From positions 1 through 36,929 of the forward strand of contig CADCAS010000018.1 of assembly GCA_902799465.1 (NCBI GenBank): a stretch of 36,929 nt of DNA, in the 5' to 3' direction. The position numbers and the translations under genes are program-made. This DNA is from an uncultured Eubacteriales bacterium (lineage in GTDB: Bacteria > Bacillota > Clostridia > Christensenellales > Aristaeellaceae). Positions within the stretch are counted from its first letter, which is position 1, and the number at the start of each line of letters is the position of its first letter. Positions 1 to 12,030 of this stretch are shown here, in pieces. The notes below the pieces were generated by a model. It was not told the DNA's origin. It saw only the letters and a program-made list of their open reading frames with translations, and did no database searches.

Positions 1-1
1 G

Positions 2-1801
2 CTGCGCTGGGGCGCGTCGCGGCGGCGCGGGCGCGGCGCGATGGCCGGGGCGCGGGTCGGGCTGTGCCTGCTGGGGCTGATGGGGGAGGCGGGGCTGTGC
101 GCCGTCTGTCCGCCTGCGGCATTGGGGCTGGGCGGGCTGCTGGCGGCGCTGCTGTGGCCTGCGGGGGCGCTGGCGGGGCTGGCTCTGGGTGGCGCGACGC
201 TGCTGACGGGCGGGGACGGGCGCTATGTGGCCGCGCTGGGGCTGTGCGGGGCGCTGGCCCAGGCGGGACCGCGCGCCCCGGAGTTTATGCGGGCCGCCGT
301 CGTGACGGTGGGCGCGCTGGCAGGGGCTCTCTATATGAAGCTGCCTGTCCCCGCGCTGGCGGGGCTGGTCGCGGGGACGCTGCTGACGCTGGCGGTGCCC
401 GAGGCGTGGCGCGAGGCGGCGGCCCGGTGGGCGCAAAGGCCCGAGGCGGGCTGCGACCCGGACCGGCTGGCGGCGCTGCTGCGGGCGGACAGCCTGAAGC
501 GGCTCGACGCGCTGAGCGCCGCCTTCGGGGAGCTGGCCGAGGGCTACCTCACCCCCGCATCCCTCCCCGACGAGCAGGCGCTGATCAACCGCCTGCGGGC
601 GGCGCTGTGCGAGGGCTGCCCGAACTACGGCGACTGCTGGACGGGCGAGGCCAACCGCGGGGCGCGGCTGCTGTGCGCCCTGGTGACCCACGCCGCCGAG
701 TGGGAGGGTGGGCCGGGCCTGTTCGAGGAGGGCGTGCCGGTGGAGCTGACCCGGCGCTGCCGCCGCGGGCGGCTGATCCCGGACCGCATCGGGGAGCTGC
801 TGGAGGACTTCGCCCGGGGGCGGCGCTCAGAGCTGAAGCGCTGCGGGGAGAACCGGCTGATCTCGGCCCAGTTTTTGCAGGCGCGGCAGCTGATCGACGC
901 CCTGGCCGCGGCGCAGGCACGGCCCCCGCGGCTGCGGGACCGGCGTGCGCGGCGGGCGCTGGCGGCGCTGGCGGGCGCGGACATCCCCGTCTCCGACGCG
1001 CTGACACTGGCCGGGTCGGAGCTGGCGGTGACCCTGCGGGAGGGGGTGTGGACCGAGGCGCTGGCCCAACGGGCGGCGGACCGGCTGACGCGGGCGCTGG
1101 GCGGGCTGTACGCGCCGTCGGGAGCCTGGGGGCGGACCCTGCGGCTGACGCGACAGCCGAAGCTCGCGGCGGCGGTGGGCGCGGGCAGCGCCGCGCTGCT
1201 GCCGGGGGAGGCCAGCGGCGACAGCCACGTGACCGCCATGCTGGACGACGAGCGGCTGCTGGTGCTGATCTGCGACGGCATGGGCAGCGGCGACGCGGCC
1301 GGCCGGGAATCCGCCCGGGCGGCGCGGCTGCTGGGGCGGTTCCTGGCAGCGGGCGCGGACTGGGGGCTGGCGGTGGAGACCGTCAACGCCATGCTGGTCA
1401 ATGTCTCTGCTGAGGATATGTTCTCCACCGTGGATCTGATGATACTGAACCTTTCCACCGGCATGGCGGAGTGTGTGAAGCTGGCCGCCTGCCCGACGCT
1501 GGTGGCGCGGGGCGGCGTCGTGGAGCGCATCGAGGGGGGACGGCTGCCGCTGGGCATACTGGAGCGCGTCCAGCCCGCCGCATCCCGCGCACAGCTCATG
1601 CCCGGGGACGTGCTGTTGATGGCCTCCGACGGGGTCATGGACGCCGCCGACCCCGAGGCCCTGGAGGCCCTGCTCACGGACCCTGCCGACGACATGAACG
1701 CCCTCTCCGAGCAGGTCCTCGCCCTCGCCCAGCAGGGCGGCGCCCACCGCGACGACATGACGGCGGTGTGCCTGAGGGTGGAGGAGAGGCGAGCGGGGTG
1801 A
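2..1801 (+). CDS. spoIIE: Stage II sporulation protein E (SpoIIE), 5' end outside window
   Basis: Membrane PP2C-type serine phosphatase that dephosphorylates SpoIIAA to activate sigma-F in the forespore. The reading frame is open to the left edge, so the N-terminus is missing; an internal ATG lies at 41. Counting from that ATG, residues 1-130 are strings of hydrophobic Ala/Leu/Gly segments, the end of the multi-spanning membrane part. The conserved central cysteine cluster CEGCPNYGDCW lies near residues 190-200. The C-terminal phosphatase domain has DGMGSGDAAGRES (Asp412 in this count), MASDGVMDA and the metal-binding DDMTAV near the end. SpoIIE is normally about 800 residues, so roughly 200 are lost to the window edge. 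The gene ends against a repeat element and is convergent with the MATE gene. The family call is secure from the catalytic motifs; the upstream limit cannot be seen. Confidence 0.95.
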   Translation: MRWGASRRRGRGAMAGARVGLCLLGLMGEAGLCAVCPPAALGLGGLLAALLWPAGALAGLALGGATLLTGGDGRYVAALGLCGALAQAGPRAPEFMRAAVVTVGALAGALYMKLPVPALAGLVAGTLLTLAVPEAWREAAARWAQRPEAGCDPDRLAALLRADSLKRLDALSAAFGELAEGYLTPASLPDEQALINRLRAALCEGCPNYGDCWTGEANRGARLLCALVTHAAEWEGGPGLFEEGVPVELTRRCRRGRLIPDRIGELLEDFARGRRSELKRCGENRLISAQFLQARQLIDALAAAQARPPRLRDRRARRALAALAGADIPVSDALTLAGSELAVTLREGVWTEALAQRAADRLTRALGGLYAPSGAWGRTLRLTRQPKLAAAVGAGSAALLPGEASGDSHVTAMLDDERLLVLICDGMGSGDAAGRESARAARLLGRFLAAGADWGLAVETVNAMLVNVSAEDMFSTVDLMILNLSTGMAECVKLAACPTLVARGGVVERIEGGRLPLGILERVQPAASRAQLMPGDVLLMASDGVMDAADPEALEALLTDPADDMNALSEQVLALAQQGGAHRDDMTAVCLRVEERRAG

Positions 1802-1868
1802 ATTCCCGCATGATGAATAGAGCCAAAGCGCAAGCTGCCATTCAGCCAATGGGATAAATGGGGATTTA

Positions 1869-2041
1869 GGGAGTAGGCAGTAGGGAGTAGGGAGTAGGGG
1901 AGAACGGCAGATGAACGGCGTTCTAAAGGAATGAAGAACGTTAAGCATCCCCAGAACCTACCGAAAACGCGGGGTTTTCAATAGAAGTCAGAGGCTGTGC
2001 CGTAACTCCCCCTACTCCCTACTGCCTACTCCCTACTCCCT
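1869..2041 (+). repeat. Interspersed repeat copy E1 (heptad-armed inverted-repeat element)
   Basis: A 173-bp element. The left arm is tandem 7-mers of the form GGGAGTA/GGCAGTA. The right arm is their reverse complement (CTACTCC/CTACTGC). The core contains AGAACGGCAGATGAACGGCG, GCATCCCCAG and TTTTCAATAGAAG. The same arms and core recur at 13740-13912 and, inverted, at 26169-26315. Arms and the adjoining AACGGCA/TGCCGT can pair into one long hairpin. It sits between the convergent ends of spoIIE and the MATE gene. No coding capacity is evident. Confidence 0.9.
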
Positions 2042-2067
2042 GGATAAGGATGAATGGTAACAAGCGC

Positions 2068-2101
2068 AAAAAGGACCGGACACCCTTGCGGGCATCCGGT
2101 C
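2068..2101 (-). terminator. Rho-independent terminator of the MATE gene
   Basis: Read on the minus strand: a stem GACCGGA/TCCGGTC (2095-2101 with 2074-2080) around a 14-nt loop, followed by TTTTT (2072-2068). It lies just past the stop codon at 2111. Confidence 0.85.
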
Positions 2102-2110
2102 TTGTGTTTG

Positions 2111-3469
2111 TCACGCTGCTTTGGCCAAGGCACGCTCGGGGACGCGCTCCAGGGTGTGGATGGCGTGGAAGTAGGCGGGAATGAGCAGGAGATTGGCCAT
2201 GATCCAGGCGGCGGGGTTGGCGAGGATCGCGCCGTCGAAGCCCATCGGTCCCACCAGGGCGAAGGCCACGAAGGTGCGGCCGATCATCTCAAACAGCCCG
2301 GCGAACATGGCGATGCGGCTGAAGCCCAGCCCCTGGAGGCAGTTGCGGAACACGAAGATGCACAGAAGCGGGATGAAGAACCGCACCACCATTCGCAGGT
2401 GCTTGAGGGCGTTCAAGACGATCATATCGTTGTCCCCGGTGATGAACAGCCGCACCAGCGGCTCGCCGCAGAACCTGACCAGCAGCAGCGCGGCCAGGGC
2501 GTAGACGGTCATCACCATCAGGCAGTTCCGCACGCCCGCCCGGACCCGGTCCACGCGCCGCGCGCCCAGGTTCTGGCCCGCCCAGGTGGCCATGGTGGCC
2601 CCGATGGCCTCGAAGGGGCAGCAGAACAGGGTGTAGACCTTGCCGCCCGCGCCGATGGCGGCCACAGCGTCGGAGCCCAGGCCGTTGACGGCGGTCTGTA
2701 AGATCAGCGAGCCGATGGCGGTGATGGAGAACTGGAGGCCCATCGGCAGGCCCATGCCCGCGAGGGTCTTCAGGCACTCGGGGTCGGGCGTCCACTCGCT
2801 GCCGCGGATGCGCAGCACGTCGTAGCGGCGGAAGATCACCCACATGCACAAAAGGCCGGAGAGCAGCTGGGCGGAGATGGTGGCTACGGCGGCCCCCGCC
2901 ACGCCCATGTGCAGCACCGCCACGAACAGCAGGTCCAGCACCACGTTGATGACGCAGGCCATCACCAGGAAAAACAGCGGGGTGCGGGTATTGCCCACGG
3001 CGCGGAGCACGCCGCTGCCCAGGTTGTAGAGCATGGTGGCGCTCATGCCGGCGAAGATGATGACGATGTAGCTGTAGGCCTCGTCCAGGATGTCCTCCGG
3101 CGTGCCGATGAGCCGCAGTACCCCGCGCGCGCCCAGCGCCGTCGCCACGGACATGACGATCGACAGCCCGCCGCAGAGGTAGATGGCGTTGGCGAAATAC
3201 CGGCGCATCTTCCGGGGGTCGTTTTCGCCGAAGGCCTGGGCCACCGGGATGGCGCAGCCCGAGCACATGCCCAGCAGAAGCCCGATGATCATGAAGTTCA
3301 GGGCTCCCGTCGCGCTGACGCCCGCAAAGGCCTTTACCCCCACGAACCGCCCGACGATCACGCTGTCCGCCACGTTGTATACCTGCTGGAACAGATTTCC
3401 CAGCAATAGCGGCAGCCAGAAGCCGAAGATCAGTTTAAGGGGCGACCCGTGCGTCATATCTCGAACCAT
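2111..3469 (-). CDS. MATE family multidrug/metabolite exporter
   Basis: Cation-coupled efflux pump of the MATE superfamily (NorM/DinF-like), 452 residues, a normal length for the family. The N-terminus (MTHGSPLKLIFGFWLPLLLG) and the run FQQVYNVADSVIVGRFVG are typical of bacterial MATE proteins. About twelve hydrophobic segments form two six-helix halves, the second starting near residue 235. The ATG at 3469 is preceded by AGGAGG (minus strand, 3480-3485) at good spacing. The upstream leader has an imperfect hairpin around 3499-3525. It is a single-gene unit with its own terminator at 2068-2101, convergent with spoIIE. The substrate cannot be told from sequence. Confidence 0.93.
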   Translation of the reverse strand: MVRDMTHGSPLKLIFGFWLPLLLGNLFQQVYNVADSVIVGRFVGVKAFAGVSATGALNFMIIGLLLGMCSGCAIPVAQAFGENDPRKMRRYFANAIYLCGGLSIVMSVATALGARGVLRLIGTPEDILDEAYSYIVIIFAGMSATMLYNLGSGVLRAVGNTRTPLFFLVMACVINVVLDLLFVAVLHMGVAGAAVATISAQLLSGLLCMWVIFRRYDVLRIRGSEWTPDPECLKTLAGMGLPMGLQFSITAIGSLILQTAVNGLGSDAVAAIGAGGKVYTLFCCPFEAIGATMATWAGQNLGARRVDRVRAGVRNCLMVMTVYALAALLLVRFCGEPLVRLFITGDNDMIVLNALKHLRMVVRFFIPLLCIFVFRNCLQGLGFSRIAMFAGLFEMIGRTFVAFALVGPMGFDGAILANPAAWIMANLLLIPAYFHAIHTLERVPERALAKAA

Positions 3470-3632
3470 GTATTGATTTCCTCCTGAAATTACAGAACTC
3501 CGAAGGACTGAACCGCCCTTCCGGATTATCTATTCTATACCTTCAGGCTGGGAATAAAAGCGCAAACGGGTTAAATGAATGGGGCGGGGCGGGGGAGAGG
3601 AGGTTAGAATTTGAGGGAGAGAAGAGGTATTA

Positions 3633-3846
3633 GGCAACAGGCATCAGGCAACAGGCAACAGGCAACAGGCAACAGGCAACAGGCATTAGGGGTGACGACT
3701 TCTCACTCTGGCCTGCGGCCAGACAGTGATCCCGGAAGGGGGCCGATGCTTGCGCGCATAGCTGCTTCCTTAATAGAGGAAATTATATGATCGCACCCCG
3801 TTCCCCTAATCCCTAATGCCTAATGCCTAATGCCTAATCCCTCAAT
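3633..3846. repeat. Heptad-armed repeat element A
   Basis: The left arm (3633-3688) is eight tandem 7-mers, mostly GGCAACA, ending GGCATTA-GGGG. The right arm (about 3802-3846) is CCTAATC/CCTAATG 7-mers. The heptads next to the core are complementary (GGCATTAGGGG with CCCCTAATCCC), whereas the outer ones have diverged. The core (3689-3800) holds a small hairpin, TCTGGCCTGCGGCCAGA. This is the same architecture as E1 with a different heptad and core. The right arm ends only 6 bp before the nifJ -35 box. Confidence 0.8.
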
Positions 3847-3852
3847 CTCCCC

Positions 3853-3881
3853 TTGACTTTACACCGGTTTATCCGTATAAT
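3853..3881 (+). promoter_or_regulatory. Sigma-A promoter of nifJ
   Basis: TTGACT (3853-3858), a 17-bp spacer and a perfect TATAAT (3876-3881), 56 bp before the start codon. The strength fits the strongly biased codon use of the gene. Confidence 0.88.
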
Positions 3882-3921
3882 ATATATTGATGGTTTAGGC
3901 TATTACTCAACAGATACTTAA

Positions 3922-7443
<3,522 letters not shown>

Positions 7444-7463
7444 TTTCATAGCAACAACCTCAT

Positions 7464-7502
7464 GCCCTCCGCCGAAAGGCGGAGGGCAATATGTTTTTTT
7501 AT
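7464..7502 (+). terminator. Strong intrinsic terminator of nifJ
   Basis: A perfect 10-bp stem GCCCTCCGCC/GGCGGAGGGC closed by a GAAA tetraloop, followed by AATATG and a run of seven T. Confidence 0.95.
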
Positions 7503-7780
7503 TTCACGTGTGCTATAGTTCTGTCGTAAAAAAAGGGAGTTTAAAACAACATTAGGCCACCCGCCTTATACCGATACAATACGTTGTTTCTGGCGGGCGG
7601 CGCATCGCCGCCCCTACGTGACCGGGTTATTCCTTTTCCCTTTTCCCTGTTCTCCGTGCAAGACCGATTTACATCGAGGATACGTCCCTGAGAATACTAT
7701 TGGGCAGGCAGGAAAAAGGATTGTTGTGTCGAATTACAGTATTCACAGGATAATCTATGAGTATTTTTGGGAGGACGGGC
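7503..7780. other. Gene-free stretch with hairpin and half heptad array
   Basis: Holds a GC hairpin GGGCGGCG-CAT-CGCCGCCC (7595-7613) and three heptads CCTTTTC/CCTTTTC/CCTGTTC (7630-7656) without an obvious partner arm. A TGC-TATAGT block at 7511-7519 could be a weak extended -10 for the next gene, but no good -35 is visible. The string GGGCGGCGCATCG recurs inside repeat element B (9171 on), so this looks like a partial copy. Confidence 0.5.
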
Positions 7781-9010
7781 ATGGAGAATCGTAAATATCA
7801 GATCGGCACGGCGGAGAACGAGCGATTTCTGCGGGACATTCAGGATGATCTGCTGGCGTTCGGGCGGCGGTTTCCGTCGCCGGGGGGCAGCTCGTGGTAT
7901 CTGGGCGACGACGGCACGCCCTGGCGGGAGAAGAACCGCGAAACCTACGTCACCTGCCGCATGGCGCATGTCTACAGCCTCGGCGCGCTGCTGGGGTTTG
8001 AGGGCAGCGAGGACCTGGTGGACGCGGCCCTGCGCGGGCTGACGGGCGAATTGCGCGATTCGGTCAACGGCGGGTGGTACACCGGGCTGACGTCCGGGAA
8101 CGCGCCGCTGGAGGACAAGCTGTGCTATGTGCACGCCTTTGTCATCCTGGCGGCCTCCTCGGCAAAGCTGATCGGCAGGCCGGGGGCGGACGCGCTGCTG
8201 CGGGAGGCGCTCGAGGTCTATGACCGGTATTTCTGGGACGAGGAGGCGGGGCTCTCCCGCGACACCTGGGATAGGACGTTTACCAAACTGAGCGATTACA
8301 GGGGCCTCAATGCCAACATGCACTCCGTGGAGGCCTTCCTGGCCGTCGCGGACGTGGCGGGCGACGAGACCTACAGAAGGCGCGCGGGGCGGATCATCGA
8401 CCGCGTGCTCGGCTGGGCGGCCGAGAATAACTGGAGGCTGCCGGAGCACTTCACCCGCGACTGGGTCCCGGATCTGGAGTGCAACCGGGAGCGGCTGGAC
8501 GACCCGTTCAAGCCCTACGGCGAGACGCCCGGACACGGCATCGAGTGGTCGCGGCTGATCGTCCAGTGGGCGCTGTCCACCTATCCCGGCGACGCGGAGA
8601 AGGCGAAGCCCTATATCGAGAAGGCGGAGGCGCTGTACAGCCGCGCCGTCGCGGACGGGTGGAACAGCGACGGGGCCCCGGGCATCGTGTACACCACGGA
8701 CTGGGCGGGAAAGCCCATCGTGCACGACAGGATGCACTGGACGCTGGCGGAGGCCATCGACACCAGCTCCGTGCTGTACCGCATGACCGGCAAACCGGTC
8801 TACGCGGACGATTACGCGGCGTTCATGCGCTATCTGGACGAGGCCGTGCTCGACCACGTGCATGGCTCCTGGTACCATCAGCTCGACCGGAACAATCGCG
8901 TGTCCGGCACGGTGTGGCCCGGAAAGATGGACGTCTACCACGCCCTCCAGGCGACGCTGATCCCCCGCTACGGCGCGAATACGTCTATCGCCGTGGCGGT
9001 GAGGGGGTAG
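7781..9010 (+). CDS. AGE-family aldose-ketose isomerase (YihS-like)
   Basis: Member of the N-acylglucosamine 2-epimerase superfamily, an (alpha/alpha)6 barrel enzyme, 409 residues. It matches the E. coli YihS branch, which interconverts aldoses and ketoses (sulfoquinovose, mannose, lyxose). Visible motifs are NANMHSVEA (His181), TPGHGIEWSRL (His252) and PGKMDVYHALQA (His387). The spacing between the last two histidines, 135 residues, equals that recalled for the catalytic pair of YihS. An upstream in-frame ATG (7757) has only a poor ribosome site, whereas ATG 7781 has GGGAGG 6 nt before it. It lies upstream of a sugar ABC importer and D-lyxose isomerase, so a mannose/lyxose-type substrate is plausible. 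Cellobiose or N-acylglucosamine epimerase activity is less likely. Substrate unproven. Confidence 0.85.
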   Translation: MENRKYQIGTAENERFLRDIQDDLLAFGRRFPSPGGSSWYLGDDGTPWREKNRETYVTCRMAHVYSLGALLGFEGSEDLVDAALRGLTGELRDSVNGGWYTGLTSGNAPLEDKLCYVHAFVILAASSAKLIGRPGADALLREALEVYDRYFWDEEAGLSRDTWDRTFTKLSDYRGLNANMHSVEAFLAVADVAGDETYRRRAGRIIDRVLGWAAENNWRLPEHFTRDWVPDLECNRERLDDPFKPYGETPGHGIEWSRLIVQWALSTYPGDAEKAKPYIEKAEALYSRAVADGWNSDGAPGIVYTTDWAGKPIVHDRMHWTLAEAIDTSSVLYRMTGKPVYADDYAAFMRYLDEAVLDHVHGSWYHQLDRNNRVSGTVWPGKMDVYHALQATLIPRYGANTSIAVAVRG

Positions 9011-9019
9011 GCTTCGCCC

Positions 9020-9249
9020 AGGAAAAAGGGAAAAGGAGAACGAGGGAACAGGGAACAGGCAACAGGGAACCAGGCAACAGGCAACAGGGAACAGGGAACA
9101 GGAATGGCCGGGGTACGCAGGGTCGGCGATGCGCGGCTCAAGTGGGAGTACATATTGCTTCGACATTGGGTGGGCGGCGCATCGTTGCCGCTGCTGTGCG
9201 CGCGGCAGCGGCTATTCCTGTTGCCTGTTGCCTGTTGCCTGTTTCCTGG
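9020..9249. repeat. Heptad-armed repeat element B
   Basis: The left arm (9020-9104) is made of 7-mers GGGAACA, GGCAACA and GGGAAAA. The right arm (9216-9249) is the complementary CCTGTTG x3 and CCTGTTT. The core (9105-9215) contains CGGCGATGCGC and GCGCATCGTTGCCG, which can pair. It directly follows the stop codon of the isomerase. Spurious ORFs here encode Leu/Phe/Pro-rich 7-residue repeats; they are artefacts of the 7-bp unit. Confidence 0.82.
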
Positions 9250-9350
9250 ATCACACTTATCCCCCTGAATAGAACAGCCGCTTTTCTACGAAGAGATAGC
9301 CCGCGGCGCGACAGTAAAAAAACCACTCTAAATCAAAAGTTCACCCCTCT

Positions 9351-9378
9351 TTAACTTTTGGCCCGGGTGTGGTATAAT
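9351..9378 (+). promoter_or_regulatory. Promoter of the sugar ABC operon
   Basis: TTAACT (9351-9356), a 16-bp spacer and a perfect TATAAT (9373-9378), 50 bp before the ATPase start. The -35 is weak, leaving room for activator control, for example by the response regulator encoded downstream. Confidence 0.7.
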
Positions 9379-9428
9379 AGACATGTTGAAAGCGACGTAT
9401 TCCATCAGGAAAGAAAGGAGATAAGGTG

Positions 9429-10946
9429 ATGGGCGAGAAAATCGTCTCTATGGAACACATTACAAAGCTATTTCCTGGTGTGAAGGCCTTGGACGATGTG
9501 CATTTCGAGCTGGAAGCCGGCGAGGTGATGGCGCTGCTGGGGGAAAACGGCGCGGGCAAATCCACGCTGGTGAAGATCCTGAGCGGCGTCTATACGCTGG
9601 ATGAGGGCAGCCTGAGCATCTTCGGCAGGGATTATAAGACACTGACTCCCAATACCGCCCGTGAGGCCGGCGTGGCCATCATTCATCAGGAGCTGAATAT
9701 GTGCCGCGATCTGACCGTTTGTCAGAACATGTACCTGGGGCGCGAGATGAAATCGGGCTTTGTGCTGAACAACGCGAAGATGGAGAAGGAGGCCCGCAAA
9801 TACCTCGACGAGCTGGGCGTGGACATCGATCCCCGCCAGGTCGTGGGCGATCTGCCGGTATCCAAGCAGCAGATGATCGAGATCGCGAAGGCGCTCTCCA
9901 TCAACGCGAAGATACTGATCATGGACGAGCCGACCTCGGCGCTCACCAGCCGCGAGATCGAGGAGCTGTTCCAGATCATCCACAGGCTGAAGAACCAGGG
10001 CTGCGGCATCGTGTACATCTCCCACCGGCTGGAGGAGCTCTCCCACATCGCCGACCGGGTGACCATCATGCGCGACGGCCGCTTCATCACTCAGGGCCGG
10101 TACGCGGATTTCACGATGGACGAGATCATCGCCAACATGGTGGGCCGCGAGATCAAGGAAAAGTTCCCGAAGGTCGTCTGCCCCAGGGGCGAAAAGGTGT
10201 TTGAGGTCAAGAACCTGAACGCGGGCAGGCTCGTCCGGGACATCAACTTCTCCCTCTACGCGGGGGAGATCGTGGGCGTCGCCGGGCTGATGGGCGCGGG
10301 CCGCACGGAGACCACGCGCGCGATCTTCGGCGTCGATCCCAAGCAGGAGGGCCAGATCTTCCTGGACGGCAGGGAGATCACCATCAACGGCCCCATGGAC
10401 GCCATTCGCGCGGGCGTGGTGCTGGCCCCGGAGGACCGCAAAAAGGACGGCCTCTGCACCAAGCTGTCGATCCGCCAAAACATCGCGTTGCCGAATCTGG
10501 ACGTCATCGGCGGCAAGTCCGGCGTCATCAACAAGAAGACGGAGGACGACATGTGCGCCAAGGCCGTCAGGGAGCTGGCCATCAAGACGCCAAACCTGGA
10601 GGTGGACGCGGCCACGCTCTCCGGCGGCAACCAGCAGAAGGTGGTTGTGGCGAAGTGGCTGGCGCGAAATTCGAGGGTGGTCATCTTCGACGAGCCCACG
10701 CGCGGCATCGACGTCGGCGCGAAGGTGGAGATCTATCACCTGATGAACCAGCTCAAGCAGCAGGGCATCGCGGTCATGTTCGTCTCCTCTGAAATGCCCG
10801 AGGTGATGGGCGTGGCGGACCGGATCATCGTCATGTGCGACGGCAGGATCACGGGTGAGCTCAAGGGCGGGGAAGCGACGCAGGAGGAGATTTTGCGGCT
10901 CGCGACCTCCTTCGAGAATAAAATGGCCAGTGAAAGCGAGGTATAA
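9429..10946 (+). CDS. Sugar ABC importer ATP-binding protein (RbsA/MglA/XylG type)
   Basis: Tandem two-domain ATPase energising a CUT2-class monosaccharide importer, 505 residues, standard length. The first domain has Walker A GENGAGKST (residues 38-46), the signature-region LPVSKQQMIEIAKAL and Walker B ILIMDEPTSAL with switch YISHR. The second domain has the usual relaxed P-loop GLMGAGRTE, a true signature LSGGNQQKVV and Walker B VVIFDEPTRGID. An in-frame GTG precedes at 9426, but AAAGGAGAT (9414-9422) is spaced best for ATG 9429. It is followed after 4 bp by the permease gene. A degenerate paralogue lies at 16604-18115. Confidence 0.96.
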   Translation: MGEKIVSMEHITKLFPGVKALDDVHFELEAGEVMALLGENGAGKSTLVKILSGVYTLDEGSLSIFGRDYKTLTPNTAREAGVAIIHQELNMCRDLTVCQNMYLGREMKSGFVLNNAKMEKEARKYLDELGVDIDPRQVVGDLPVSKQQMIEIAKALSINAKILIMDEPTSALTSREIEELFQIIHRLKNQGCGIVYISHRLEELSHIADRVTIMRDGRFITQGRYADFTMDEIIANMVGREIKEKFPKVVCPRGEKVFEVKNLNAGRLVRDINFSLYAGEIVGVAGLMGAGRTETTRAIFGVDPKQEGQIFLDGREITINGPMDAIRAGVVLAPEDRKKDGLCTKLSIRQNIALPNLDVIGGKSGVINKKTEDDMCAKAVRELAIKTPNLEVDAATLSGGNQQKVVVAKWLARNSRVVIFDEPTRGIDVGAKVEIYHLMNQLKQQGIAVMFVSSEMPEVMGVADRIIVMCDGRITGELKGGEATQEEILRLATSFENKMASESEV

Positions 10947-10950
10947 GGGT

Positions 10951-11967
10951 ATGGAGAAACGGCAAAAGGGCGCCATAGGGCGGCTGCTGGCGATCAAAGG
11001 CGCGGGCTCTGTGCTCACCGCTTTTATCGGCCTGATCGTGATATATGTGGCGTTTGGCATCATGAACCCCAAGGTGTTCTCTGTGATGAACATCCAGAAC
11101 CTGCTGAGGTCCATGTCCAAATATCTGCTGATCGGCATCGGCCAGAGCTTCGTGATGATCACGGGCAACATCGACCTGTCCATCGGCTCGGTGGTGGGCA
11201 TGAGCGCCATGATCTCCGCCACGCTGATGACCCGGGGCATGAATCCCTTCCTGGCGATCCTGCTGACCATACTGTGCGGACTGATCGTCGGCGTGGTCAA
11301 CGGATACCTGGTCGGCAAGTTCAAGCTCCCGCCCTTCATCGCCACGCTGGGCACCATGTTCGTGGCGCGAGGCATCGGCTATATCGTCAACGGCAACCGC
11401 AACACGGACAACATCGCCTCCGGCATCGGCAAGGAGGCGGGCGACGCCTTCCAGAATTTCTTCTATTACGGCAAGTTCGCCGGGGTGTTCAACACCTTCT
11501 GGATCGCGCTGGTGATATTCCTGGTGTTCTTCTTCCTGCTGGCGAAGACCCGCACGGGCCGCCACATCTACGCCATCGGCTCCAATGTGGACGCGGCACG
11601 GCTGTCGGGCGTGGACGTCATACTGACCACCACCAAGGCCTATCTGGTCAGCGCCTTCTGCTCGGTGGTCGTGGGCCTGATCCTGGCCGCGCAGGCCGGC
11701 ATGGGCAACATGGACGCCGGCAACACCTATGAGATGTACGGCGTGGCCGCGGGCGTCATCGGCGGCGTGTCCCCGCTGGGCGGCTCCGGCATCCTGCTGG
11801 GCACCTTCGCGGGCGCGGGCGTGTGGCAGATCCTTGAAAACGGTCTGAACATGGTCCACGCGCAGGTGGGCATACAGCGCATCGTCATCGGCGTGATCGT
11901 GGTGATGGCCGTGCTGCTGGATGTGGTGATGCGCACCAACGACAAGAAGGGCTTCAAGAAGAAGTAA
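10951..11967 (+). CDS. Sugar ABC importer permease (RbsC/MglC type)
   Basis: Membrane channel of the CUT2 importer, 338 residues with about nine or ten hydrophobic segments. Family hallmarks are GNIDLSIGSVVGMSAMISA, the VVNGYLVGKFKLPPFIATL segment before GTMFVARGIGY, and the GGVSPLGGSGILLGTFAGA loop near the C-terminus. Reading the frame from further upstream would overlap the ATPase gene; ATG 10951 with GAGGT 8 nt upstream is the natural start. One ATPase dimer and two permeases would make the complex. Cotranscribed with the ATPase gene. Confidence 0.96.
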   Translation: MEKRQKGAIGRLLAIKGAGSVLTAFIGLIVIYVAFGIMNPKVFSVMNIQNLLRSMSKYLLIGIGQSFVMITGNIDLSIGSVVGMSAMISATLMTRGMNPFLAILLTILCGLIVGVVNGYLVGKFKLPPFIATLGTMFVARGIGYIVNGNRNTDNIASGIGKEAGDAFQNFFYYGKFAGVFNTFWIALVIFLVFFFLLAKTRTGRHIYAIGSNVDAARLSGVDVILTTTKAYLVSAFCSVVVGLILAAQAGMGNMDAGNTYEMYGVAAGVIGGVSPLGGSGILLGTFAGAGVWQILENGLNMVHAQVGIQRIVIGVIVVMAVLLDVVMRTNDKKGFKKK

Positions 11968-11980
11968 TTGAATCGGATCG

Positions 11981-12015
11981 TAAAGCCGGGAAGGCTTTAT
12001 AGATAATCATTTTTT
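11981..12015 (+). terminator. Weak hairpin before the binding-protein gene
   Basis: A TAAAGCC/GGCTTTA stem (11981-11999) and, 9 bp later, a T-run (12010-12015) that abuts the AGGAGGT of the next gene. Probably a weak attenuator or processing site; the stem is only 7 bp. Confidence 0.35.
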
Positions 12016-12030
12016 AGGAGGTTTCCAATC

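Noticed and set aside
3633..3846. Possible CRISPR array or tandem-repeat locus
   Set aside because: The unit is 7 bp without spacers, arms are inverted relative to each other, and no cas genes are present.
7697..9166. 489-residue minus frame with Leu-Phe-Pro-Val-Ala-Cys repeats at one end
   Set aside because: Those repeats are translations of the 7-bp array of element B; the rest is a shadow of the isomerase gene.
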